From an archaeon (GTDB lineage: Archaea; Nanobdellota; Nanobdellia; SCGC-AAA011-G17; GW2011-AR17): a DNA stretch of 7,051 nt. This document shows positions 1-5,485 of the stretch, piece by piece (within the stretch, counting starts at the first letter, position 1; the number at the start of each line of letters is the position of its first letter). A program made the position numbers and the translations under genes. The stretch spans positions 1 through 7,051 of the forward strand of contig JAHFJF010000048.1 in the NCBI GenBank assembly GCA_023245975.1, given 5' to 3'. The notes beneath the pieces are model-generated. The model worked only from the letters and a program-made list of their open reading frames with translations. It had not been told where the DNA came from and did no database searches.

Positions 1-361
1 TTGGAATGAATGGCAGGAAGTATAGCAAGCCGAAATCATTCAGCAATGGCAATGCGCCTATAATTGCGAGCAAGACGCCTGCGACCAATGAGCTTATTCC
101 AGTCGCCCCAGGGCTCAATATAGAGGCTGTCCTCATTATAGTGAATGACCTTACCAATAGCAATAAACCGGCTATAATGATAAGTACCTTTACTACGATT
201 GGGCTGTACAGGAATTCAGGCAATGGCACTGCTGTACCAATGCTTGACAAAGTTGCTAATGTTCCTATTCCTAAGCATAATGCAGCCAATACAACTGTTA
301 AGAGGAGACTTGGCCTGCTGCCACCTGCCCCGAAGAATTGGGCTTTCTTATCTAGAAGCAT
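1..361 (-). CDS. Multi-spanning membrane protein, 3' end cut by window edge
   Basis: I do not recognise this gene. The minus strand is open from ATG at 361 to the window edge, giving 120 codons without a stop. The product starts MLLDKKAQFFGAGGSRP, then has hydrophobic stretches at about residues 18-38, 53-72 and 88-107. A fourth may begin at about 111 (LLYFLPFIP). The loops are short and rich in Gly and Pro, as in a small integral membrane protein. The KKAQ near the N-terminus resembles the class III prepilin cleavage motif, but the next residues (FFGAGGSRP) are not a hydrophobic helix, so I do not call it a pilin. A TATA-like box centred about 26 bp upstream fits a leaderless mRNA starting at this ATG. 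It lies immediately downstream of the 139-aa pilin and in the same direction, but a terminator and its own promoter suggest separate transcription. The overlapping plus-strand reading frame (6-365) gives a less protein-like product. Confidence 0.75.
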   Translation of the reverse strand, partial: MLLDKKAQFFGAGGSRPSLLLTVVLAALCLGIGTLATLSSIGTAVPLPEFLYSPIVVKVLIIIAGLLLLVRSFTIMRTASILSPGATGISSLVAGVLLAIIGALPLLNDFGLLYFLPFIP

Positions 362-379
362 TTAATTTAATGGTGCAAA

Positions 380-392
380 GAGATATAAAAAG
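380..392 (-). promoter_or_regulatory. Archaeal TATA box for the membrane protein starting at 361
   Basis: On the minus strand the sequence reads CTTTTTATATCTC, close to the archaeal TTTAWATA box. Its centre at about 387 is about 26 nt before the ATG at 361, the usual TATA-to-start-site distance. The transcript would therefore be leaderless or nearly so. No Shine-Dalgarno site is visible between box and ATG, which agrees. Confidence 0.6.
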
Positions 393-402
393 ATATCGAA
401 AG

Positions 403-430
403 AAAAAATAAAGAAAAAAAGGCTATTGCC
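403..430 (-). terminator. T-rich terminator after the 139-aa pilin
   Basis: Just past the TAG stop at 432 the minus strand reads GGCAATAGCC (a weak 3-bp stem with a 4-nt loop), then a run of seven T, then a second T-rich stretch. Archaeal termination depends mainly on the U tract, so this is a good candidate end for the single-gene pilin transcript. It lies only about 10 bp before the promoter of the next gene. Confidence 0.6.
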
Positions 431-431
431 T

Positions 432-851
432 TTATTCTACTTGAGAAACTAACTGACCTGTCCTTGTATGATTTAGGCCATTTTCAGTATATGCAAGCAC
501 TAAATCCCCCTTGAACCTTGTACCAGTAAGTGCAGGACTACAAGTGATTGAATGTGTGGCAGTATCACCATCGTTTAAATCTGCTGCAGTACTACTTGCT
601 CCACAGGTTGTTAATTGTACTCCAGTTAAATCGTTTCCGATGCCGTTTCTGATTGTTACGGTAACAGTATCTGTAGTTACCTTAAATGAGTCACAGCTTA
701 ATCCTGGCATAAGCGTACAGCTTGCCGGCAAGAACCTACTCGGATTCAATACACCGAAGTATGCCAATGCACCTATAGCGATTAAAACGACCAGTATTGC
801 CCAACCGTAAGTCATTAAGAACTCCATTGCTGCTTGTCCTTTCTTTTCCAT
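432..851 (-). CDS. Class III signal peptide pilin, candidate major subunit
   Basis: This 139-aa secreted structural protein is a probable filament subunit of an archaeal type IV pilus. It starts MEKKGQAAMEFLMTYGWAIL. Cleavage after Gly5 would leave Gln6 as mature +1 and Glu10 as +5, the conserved residue used in filament assembly. The hydrophobic helix spans about residues 12-33 and would be the filament core. The globular part (about 40-139) looks beta-rich and has four cysteines at 45, 53, 83 and 104, probably two disulfides outside the cell. From memory, this N-terminus is very common in DPANN archaeal pilins. The gene stands alone: consensus TATA box, a short leader of about 37 nt, strong GGGAGGG ribosome site, and a T-rich terminator. 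That arrangement fits an abundantly made major pilin, while the divergent operon encodes larger, probably minor, subunits. Signal and fold class are clear; the major-subunit role is inferred from gene structure. Confidence 0.9.
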   Translation of the reverse strand: MEKKGQAAMEFLMTYGWAILVVLIAIGALAYFGVLNPSRFLPASCTLMPGLSCDSFKVTTDTVTVTIRNGIGNDLTGVQLTTCGASSTAADLNDGDTATHSITCSPALTGTRFKGDLVLAYTENGLNHTRTGQLVSQVE

Positions 852-859
852 TTCTATTT

Positions 860-866
860 CCCTCCC
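860..866 (-). promoter_or_regulatory. Strong Shine-Dalgarno site of the 139-aa pilin
   Basis: The minus strand carries GGGAGGG ending 8 nt before the ATG at 851. It is among the best ribosome-binding matches in the window and fixes that start. Confidence 0.75.
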
Positions 867-910
867 ATTTTATAATATCAAATATTTTAGAAATTAAAAA
901 GCAAAATGGG

Positions 911-925
911 TATTTAAATTTCACT
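911..925 (-). promoter_or_regulatory. BRE/TATA promoter of the 139-aa pilin
   Basis: The minus strand reads AGTGAAATTTAAATA: an exact TTTAAATA box (918-911) preceded by a purine-rich BRE-like stretch. With the usual spacing transcription would start near 888, giving a leader of about 37 nt that contains the Shine-Dalgarno site. A second AT-rich string nearer the gene (TTATAAAA, minus 874-867) is too close to the Shine-Dalgarno site to be preferred. Confidence 0.65.
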
Positions 926-949
926 AACCACTATAAAGTTAATAAAATG

Positions 950-968
950 AGATAGGAAAGTATAAAAA
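950..968 (+). promoter_or_regulatory. BRE/TATA promoter of the six-gene pilin operon
   Basis: A TATAAAAA box at 961-968 follows GATAGGAAAG, a BRE-like purine run. The box centre is about 27 nt before ATG 992, which predicts a leaderless mRNA starting at that codon. No Shine-Dalgarno site precedes 992. A weaker TATA-like string (CTATAAAG, 931-938) is further upstream. Confidence 0.6.
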
Positions 969-991
969 ACGCATTCTTGGATTATTATGGA

Positions 992-2215
992 ATGGGGATA
1001 AAGGGGCAATCCAGCATTGAATATGTTATTATAGTAGGATTGATACTTGTTGCACTCATACCTTTGTTTATCTATTCAATCAATAAAGTCAACTCTGAAA
1101 TAAAGATAAATCAGGCAGATGATGCTGTAACCAGTGTAGCAAATGCTGCCAATATTGTTTATTCTTTAGGCCCTGGAACTAAGAGGTTTGTGCAAATAAC
1201 CATTCCCTCCGGGGTAGTTTCTTCCCTTGTAAATGGAACGATTGTGCAACTATTGCTGCATATTTATGGCTCAACATCTGATTTCTATGCAACGACCATT
1301 GCACCTGTTTCAGGGTCATTGCCAATAGATAAAGGAACATATACAATTGCTTTAGAATCTTTAGAAGATGGTACAGTCCGAATCGGCAGCTATAATGATA
1401 CCACTCCCCCAACTGTGACATCAAAGTCTCCAAATGGCACATTAGAAGTTCAAGAAATAACTTTACGCGCAACAACAAACGAGAATGCCCATTGCAGATA
1501 TTCTACTACCGATGCTACTTACAGTTCAATGTCCAATGATTTCACCGGGGAATTACAGACACATGAATTCTTTATAGGCAGCCAATCTGTTGGCAATTAT
1601 ACTTATTATGTAAGGTGCAAGGATACTTCAAATAATTTAATGCAGGCATCTGCAATTATATCATACACCTTGATTGTCAATTCTTCGTCAAACCAGAAGC
1701 CACTTGTACTACTTGAAGGGCCCACAAATAATACTGTTAGTAATTTTGCTTTGGTAAAATTTACATACAATGTTTCTTCTCCAATTGCAGGAATCGCATC
1801 ATGCACATTGAGGCTTATAGGGATTCCAGACGGGGGCGGAAGCTCAGATCAATCAATAATAGATAGCAGTATCGTAGAAAACACGTCCCAAAGCCTATCA
1901 ACTTCCCTAGCAAAAGGCAATTATACCTGGTGGATTAATTGCACTGACAATTCTGCAGCACAGAACAGCAATGTATCACAAACTAGGGCTATAAGAGTAA
2001 ATGCATCACAAGATGAATCTTTTATAATTAGCTGCCTTGGCTGGTGCGGGTATAATGGCTTCAGCAATGGTGTATGTGAGAACTCAATACCAAAATGCAA
2101 TAATAATTGTGGCCTGCCTTATAGCGCAAGCCACAACTGTTATGCAGGCTCCACTGTGTCATCTGATTTTTGCACGGGCGGACCAGAATCAGACACTTGT
2201 TGTTGCGTTGCCTAA
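992..2215 (+). CDS. Large pilin with two Ig-like domains and Cys-rich C-terminus
   Basis: This is a 407-aa secreted filament subunit or tip adhesin candidate. ATG 992 is chosen over TTG 977 because it sits at leaderless distance from the TATA box and gives the usual short n-region MGIKGQSSIEY. Cleavage after Gly5 leaves Gln +1 and Glu10 as +5. The hydrophobic helix is about residues 11-30. Residues 50-135 form a pilin-like beta domain (GPGTKRFVQITIPSGV at 60-75). Two Ig-like modules follow: about 137-228, with Cys168 and Cys209 and the string YYVRCKD, and about 236-337, with Cys271 and Cys317 and YTWWINCTDN. The last 60 residues hold ten cysteines (348, 352, 362, 369, 373, 383, 394, 403-405), ending CCCVA. 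Twelve N-X-S/T sequons suggest heavy glycosylation. It is first in the operon. A cell-contact or tip role is inferred from size and modules; S-layer-associated protein is the alternative. Confidence 0.88.
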   Translation: MGIKGQSSIEYVIIVGLILVALIPLFIYSINKVNSEIKINQADDAVTSVANAANIVYSLGPGTKRFVQITIPSGVVSSLVNGTIVQLLLHIYGSTSDFYATTIAPVSGSLPIDKGTYTIALESLEDGTVRIGSYNDTTPPTVTSKSPNGTLEVQEITLRATTNENAHCRYSTTDATYSSMSNDFTGELQTHEFFIGSQSVGNYTYYVRCKDTSNNLMQASAIISYTLIVNSSSNQKPLVLLEGPTNNTVSNFALVKFTYNVSSPIAGIASCTLRLIGIPDGGGSSDQSIIDSSIVENTSQSLSTSLAKGNYTWWINCTDNSAAQNSNVSQTRAIRVNASQDESFIISCLGWCGYNGFSNGVCENSIPKCNNNCGLPYSASHNCYAGSTVSSDFCTGGPESDTCCCVA

Positions 2216-2226
2216 AAAATTTCAAA

Positions 2227-2601
2227 ATGGAAAAAGCACAGATAAGCATGGAATTTCTTTTTTCATTAGGATTGATATTCTTAATATTTTTATTTATGCT
2301 TGTGATTATTTCTGAGAAACAATCAGATATAAGAAACTCTAAGGTTACCCTGGGAAAACTTTCTGAATGCCAAAGGATTGCTAATATAATTACTTCCTTG
2401 GCATCATCCAATGATGGGGCCAGCATTGAGATAAAAACTAATTATTATATCAATATCGCACCATCGGGCGCCATTTTTGCCAATAACGAAGACTCTTCCA
2501 ATAATGAAGTTGTTTGCACTTACATCTCAAATCCCTTAGACTTAAAGCTAAATGGCCAAATACGGCTCCAGAAAAAGGATGGTGCAGTAAGTGCCTTCTA
2601 A
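2227..2601 (+). CDS. Class III signal peptide minor pilin (124 aa)
   Basis: This is a probable minor filament subunit. It begins MEKAQISMEFLF: Lys-Ala precedes Gln5 (mature +1), and Glu9 is +5. Ala rather than Gly precedes the cleavage point, which class III peptidases can accept in related proteins. The hydrophobic helix is about residues 9-28. A helical continuation contains ECQRIANIIT (47-56), a pattern I recall from small archaeal pilin-like proteins. A beta-rich tail follows, with a second cysteine (VVCTYI, near 96). Cys48 and that residue are the only two and could pair. The in-frame upstream ATG at 2170 would add 19 basic residues before the signal and run back into the preceding gene, so 2227 is preferred. 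The gene follows the large pilin after 11 nt with no clear Shine-Dalgarno site and overlaps the next gene by 11 bp, consistent with co-transcription. Confidence 0.87.
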   Translation: MEKAQISMEFLFSLGLIFLIFLFMLVIISEKQSDIRNSKVTLGKLSECQRIANIITSLASSNDGASIEIKTNYYINIAPSGAIFANNEDSSNNEVVCTYISNPLDLKLNGQIRLQKKDGAVSAF

Positions 2602-3613
2602 GAAAGCCCAGGCAGTTGTAATAGACCTTTTTTTTGCACTGATAATATTCATAATCACATTGTCGTTTGTTGTCGGGACATATGGCCATAACGTATTAAG
2701 GCTAGAATATGATACAAATTATGGTCTGCTTATGCTAAAGGCATTTGATATAACAGAAATGCTTACGAAATCAGAGGGAATACCGATTGACTGGAATGTA
2801 TCAAGCGTACAAGCAATTGGCTTAGCCTCAAATGACAGGGTATTGTCTACAGAAAAAATCACTAGATTATCTAACATCAGCTACAACAAAAGCAGGGAAT
2901 TGTTTGGAATTGTCGGCAAGGAATTCTTTTTGCAAATTAGGGACTTGTATAATGTAAATTTGTTCGAGGCTGGCATATCACCCCTTGAAGGGAATACCTG
3001 TGGTGATAATTATGAAGCAGTAACTCTTAGGAGATTTGCAGTATGGGAAGGCCAAACAGTAATATTGCATTTTACACTTTGGGATGATTTGTGTGCGCAT
3101 AATGGAAGTGCAGGCCGGTTATTTGTCGGTAGTATTCAAAAATATTCAGGAGTTCCTGCTATTGCATTCGAAGAAGACAATGACCCAAGCTGGACAACGC
3201 AAGTCCAAACAAATAATGATTTCCAATATGCAACTGCAGTTGACGAGAGCCTGTACAAACCAGACTATATCCAATTTGATTTCCCGAATCTTGGCATAAC
3301 ATCTAATAAGGCAGTTATGAATGCTACATTCAAGGTATGGCACAGGGAATATCTTGCCGGAGGGACATTACCTGCATCAGAAGTGTCTAGGCATGAAATA
3401 CAATGCTGGAATGGAAATTGGATAAGCCTTGGTGCATATAATTCAAATGTGCAAAATGTAAGCTTTGCCGAACATTCTGCTGCCATAAGCTCTTGCATAA
3501 CTTCAGTTTCCCTTGCGAATAATATCAATATAAGGATGACTTATGACCCTGCATTTGATGCAGGTGGCACACAGGATATAGATTATGCAGAGGTAATAGT
3601 AAATGCAGCCTAA
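2591..3613 (+). CDS. Pilin-like protein with C-terminal beta module (340 aa)
   Basis: This is a probable minor pilin of an archaeal type IV filament. The GTG start at 2591 is the only workable one, because a stop lies in frame just upstream; GGTG at 2581-2584 may act as a weak ribosome site. The N-terminus MPSKKAQAVVIDLFFALIIF has a KKA|Q site, but position +5 is Ile and the acidic residue is Asp12 (+6). The hydrophobic helix is about 8-29. Residues 57-106 contain LTKSEGIPIDW, QAIGLA, RVL, K, then YNKSRELFGI. I recall this spaced pattern in archaeal pilin-like proteins. The C-terminal half (about 200-340) is beta-rich, with VWHREYLAGG, CWNGNWISL and IDYAEVIV, and resembles secreted jelly-roll or carbohydrate-binding-like modules (inference). 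Four cysteines (137, 168, 272, 302) and six sequons fit an extracellular domain. The coding run of eight T at 2628-2635 is worth noting. Confidence 0.85.
   Translation: MPSKKAQAVVIDLFFALIIFIITLSFVVGTYGHNVLRLEYDTNYGLLMLKAFDITEMLTKSEGIPIDWNVSSVQAIGLASNDRVLSTEKITRLSNISYNKSRELFGIVGKEFFLQIRDLYNVNLFEAGISPLEGNTCGDNYEAVTLRRFAVWEGQTVILHFTLWDDLCAHNGSAGRLFVGSIQKYSGVPAIAFEEDNDPSWTTQVQTNNDFQYATAVDESLYKPDYIQFDFPNLGITSNKAVMNATFKVWHREYLAGGTLPASEVSRHEIQCWNGNWISLGAYNSNVQNVSFAEHSAAISSCITSVSLANNINIRMTYDPAFDAGGTQDIDYAEVIVNAA
3548..3564 (+). repeat. Perfect 7-bp hairpin near the end of the 340-aa gene
   Basis: CCTGCAT and ATGCAGG flank a 3-nt TTG loop. It lies in coding sequence, about 25 nt before the Shine-Dalgarno site of the next gene. 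It could fold in the mRNA and influence coupled translation, but a perfect short hairpin can also occur by chance. Confidence 0.4.
3590..3594 (+). promoter_or_regulatory. Shine-Dalgarno site of the 207-aa gene
   Basis: GAGGT inside the end of the preceding gene lies 8 nt before ATG 3603. It supports that start and the 11-bp overlap with the upstream gene. Confidence 0.65.
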
Positions 3614-4226
3614 AAAGAAGTATTTCTTTTATTTTACGATTGCCTTATCAATAATGATAATATTTATTTTAGCGTATCTTATACTTTCTAAAGAGGCATT
3701 TAGGTTTGTCGAAAAAAAAATAATCCCAGAAGAGAAAAAAATTATTGAAATTGAAAGGATAGCAAATACCGAGCCTGAAGAGGGCACTGAAAGTCCGCTT
3801 ATAATCTCTTCACAAAAACAAACAGACCAATCTTCTCCTGGAGATAGCGGTGCAGGCAAAAAAGACTTACCAAATGATGTCCCGAATGCGCAAATCTGCC
3901 CATCAGCATTGGATGTGGAATACCTTATTGATTATATGGGTACTACAACTGCAGCAGATGATGATGTATACATCGGTGTAAGAAACAATAACCAATTGCC
4001 AGAATACTTGAATATCAAAGTAGATGATTATAATGAAGGGGACATGCAGATAAAAGGGCTCGGGCTTTCTATAAAGAAATCAATAACGATTACGAACTGG
4101 TGGAGGGTTTTGAATATAGCTACTGAAAGAACATTTGACTTATTAATGACTCCCAAATCTTGCCAGGCAATTTCTGATACAATCACCGTTACATTCCCGC
4201 CTTCTGAAGGTGATTATCTTGATTGA
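3603..4226 (+). CDS. Single-span anchored extracellular protein, unknown function
   Basis: I do not recognise this 207-aa protein. It starts MQPKKKYFFYFTIALSIMII, a basic n-region followed by one hydrophobic helix (about 7-28). There is no K-G/A|Q site and no Glu +5, so it is probably a signal-anchor protein rather than a pilin. Residues 30-60 are charged and likely helical (many Lys, Glu and Ile). Residues 60-95 form a polar Ser/Asp/Gly linker. Residues 97-200 form a beta-rich domain with two cysteines (99, 187) that could pair, plus VYIGVRNNNQLPEYLNIKV and a terminal TITVTFPP strand. It overlaps the upstream gene by 11 bp and has a good Shine-Dalgarno site, so it is made with the pilins. 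An accessory or assembly role outside the membrane is inferred. A nine-A run at 3712-3720 lies in the linker region. Confidence 0.78.
   Translation: MQPKKKYFFYFTIALSIMIIFILAYLILSKEAFRFVEKKIIPEEKKIIEIERIANTEPEEGTESPLIISSQKQTDQSSPGDSGAGKKDLPNDVPNAQICPSALDVEYLIDYMGTTTAADDDVYIGVRNNNQLPEYLNIKVDDYNEGDMQIKGLGLSIKKSITITNWWRVLNIATERTFDLLMTPKSCQAISDTITVTFPPSEGDYLD
4208..4214 (+). promoter_or_regulatory. Shine-Dalgarno site deciding the TTG 4219 start
   Basis: AGGTGAT matches the archaeal anti-Shine-Dalgarno complement over seven bases. Its core ends 8 nt before TTG 4219. The alternative GTG at 4210 lies inside this motif and so is unlikely to be the start. Confidence 0.6.
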
Positions 4227-4632
4227 CAAAAAAGGGTTTGTATTGAGCTTAGATGCCGCAGTGGCAGTAGTACTGGTGACCATAATACTTATGGGAAGTG
4301 CATTTTTCTTTTTGAAAACTAATGAAACTTTTATAGTGAATATGCAAATGCTAAGGGTTGGGAGCGATATAACTGCAGTGCTACAGGCCGATGGTACATT
4401 GGATACGCTGGACCCGCTCCAAATCAAGTCAGGAATAGAGGAAATTTTGCCAATCAGCTATAATATGAGGATGCTGATTAATTCAACTGCCTCCAGTTCA
4501 ATAATAATTGTTGAAACAGAATCTGCCCAAACAAACAAAAAATTCATAGTTGCGGGAAAAAGATTTTTCTATGCCGTCCAGGGTGGAAATGCTTATCCAT
4601 CTGCTGTAACCTACGAGGTATGGCCAAAATGA
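4219..4632 (+). CDS. Pilin-like protein with SLD-type N-terminus (137 aa)
   Basis: This is a probable minor pilin. From TTG 4219 the product begins MIDKKGFVLSLDAAVAVVLV. The KKG|F site is prepilin-like, but +5 is Leu and the acidic residue is Asp12 (+6), as in the 340-aa neighbour. The hydrophobic helix is about 13-32. A helical continuation (33-60) is followed by EEILPISYNMRMLI (74-87), a beta strand pair, and a conserved-looking GKRFFYAV (113-120) before the C-terminus. I recall archaeal pilin-like proteins with the order SLD helix, LP..Y.MR, G+R.F; this is memory, not a search result. There are no cysteines. It overlaps the previous gene by 8 bp and shares ATGA with the next. If GTG 4210 were used, three residues would be added. 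Confidence 0.82.
   Translation: MIDKKGFVLSLDAAVAVVLVTIILMGSAFFFLKTNETFIVNMQMLRVGSDITAVLQADGTLDTLDPLQIKSGIEEILPISYNMRMLINSTASSSIIIVETESAQTNKKFIVAGKRFFYAVQGGNAYPSAVTYEVWPK
4615..4619 (+). promoter_or_regulatory. Shine-Dalgarno site deciding the ATG 4629 start
   Basis: GAGGT ends 9 nt before ATG 4629. It directly abuts the alternative ATG 4620, leaving no spacer there. This favours 4629, which also forms a classic ATGA overlap with the preceding stop. Confidence 0.65.
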
Positions 4633-5429
4633 AAAAGGCTGTATTTTTCACATTATCACTGACCATGTTTGCATTTATAGTATTGTCACTTTCTTTCATA
4701 TTTGCGGGAAATGCTGCAACAGATGATGCCAGATTTATGGAATTAGCTTCCATAAATCGCATTTATGACTTAGATACTTCATTGCAAAATTCCTTTTCGA
4801 AAATATTCTCATTAGATTCAGAGATGACCTATACAGCATCTACAACAGAAGCCATATTTCAACAGAAAATCCCTTTTAATTTTACACGGCTAAATAATTC
4901 TTTCAATAACTTAAGAAATTTCGCCATTTACAATGATAAAAATGTTCAAGTTGGGCTATTGCCGAATAATGTCTCGTTAAGGGTTTCGCAGGCAGGAATT
5001 GTTAATTGGCAAAATATATCTAAAAACATAACTGAATTCATGCGAACAAATTCAACACCAAAATCTTATTCTTTCATAATAGATTTCTTTGAGATTAACA
5101 TTACTTCCTGCAGTTCTTCATCAGCATCAGGCAATTTCTCATTTTCCGTTGCCGCTACAGGCGGGAATGGGACATCTTGCAACCAAACATTGTCGATAAA
5201 CCCATTACAGGATGCCTCTGTTGAGATATCCTTGGGCACAAAATCCTTGACTGTTTTATTTTCAAATTATTCTGCATCAGTAAATGCCAGAGATAATAAG
5301 GTAGCCCTGACATCTAGAATAAATTATGCAGATACCGGCGTTAAGCCAAAAATATTCCTTGAAAGCAAGATAAATATAACTGTCCCAGGATTGATTGCCA
5401 AGAAATATGGAGATTTGAGGATTGCATAG
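4629..5429 (+). CDS. Sequon-rich pilin-like surface protein (266 aa)
   Basis: This is a membrane-anchored or filament-associated extracellular protein, last in the pilin operon. It begins MKKAVFFTLSLTMFAFIVLS, a short basic n-region and a hydrophobic helix (about 4-26). KKA could be a prepilin cleavage context, but no Glu +5 or Asp +6 is present, so true pilin status is uncertain. Residues 31-62 are helical (ARFMELASINRIYDLDTSL), a pattern I associate with archaeal pilin-like proteins encoded in such operons. The rest is beta-rich, with LFSNYSASV and INITVPGL, and ends in KKYGDLRIA. Twelve N-X-S/T sequons in 266 residues is a very high density and suggests a heavily glycosylated ectodomain. 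Only two cysteines are present, inside a Ser/Gly-rich loop (ITSCSSSS and GTSCNQT), and they probably pair. ATG 4629 is chosen over 4620 on ribosome-site spacing. Confidence 0.8.
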   Translation: MKKAVFFTLSLTMFAFIVLSLSFIFAGNAATDDARFMELASINRIYDLDTSLQNSFSKIFSLDSEMTYTASTTEAIFQQKIPFNFTRLNNSFNNLRNFAIYNDKNVQVGLLPNNVSLRVSQAGIVNWQNISKNITEFMRTNSTPKSYSFIIDFFEINITSCSSSSASGNFSFSVAATGGNGTSCNQTLSINPLQDASVEISLGTKSLTVLFSNYSASVNARDNKVALTSRINYADTGVKPKIFLESKINITVPGLIAKKYGDLRIA

Positions 5430-5447
5430 CATCAGCATAGAATTAAC

Positions 5448-5455
5448 TTTATATA
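5448..5455 (+). promoter_or_regulatory. Consensus TATA box of the winged-helix/ATPase unit
   Basis: TTTATATA is an exact archaeal TATA consensus in the gap after the pilin operon. Transcription would start near 5476-5480. That is downstream of ATG 5462 and 6-10 nt before ATG 5486. It therefore marks a second transcription unit and argues for the later start. Confidence 0.65.
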
Positions 5456-5485
5456 GTCTTAATGGCTAATTTAATATGGGGAAAA

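Noticed and set aside
1..361. The left membrane protein as another class III pilin because of KKAQ
   Set aside because: The residues after the site are Gly/Ser/Arg/Pro-rich rather than a hydrophobic helix, there is no Glu +5, and several membrane spans follow.
6..365. Plus-strand 119-codon open frame at the left end
   Set aside because: It is the complement of a minus-strand frame that is open over all 361 bases, encodes clear membrane helices and starts at leaderless distance from a TATA box. The plus frame gives a polar, unstructured product with no ribosome site.
511..810. Plus-strand open frame opposite the 139-aa pilin
   Set aside because: It is the shadow of a pilin with a clear signal peptide, promoter, ribosome site and terminator on the other strand.
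977..991. TTG 977 as the start of the large pilin
   Set aside because: It lies upstream of the predicted transcription start and adds MDYYG to an already sufficient n-region; ATG 992 fits the TATA spacing.
2170..2226. Upstream ATG for the 124-aa pilin
   Set aside because: It would overlap the preceding gene by 46 bp and place 19 residues before a complete class III signal peptide.
2061..2426. Minus-strand open frame across the 407-aa/124-aa gene junction
   Set aside because: It runs opposite two well-supported genes, has no promoter or ribosome site of note, and its product has no recognisable features.
5430..5447. Terminator after the pilin operon
   Set aside because: No T-rich tract or hairpin is visible in the short gap, so read-through into the ATPase unit is possible.
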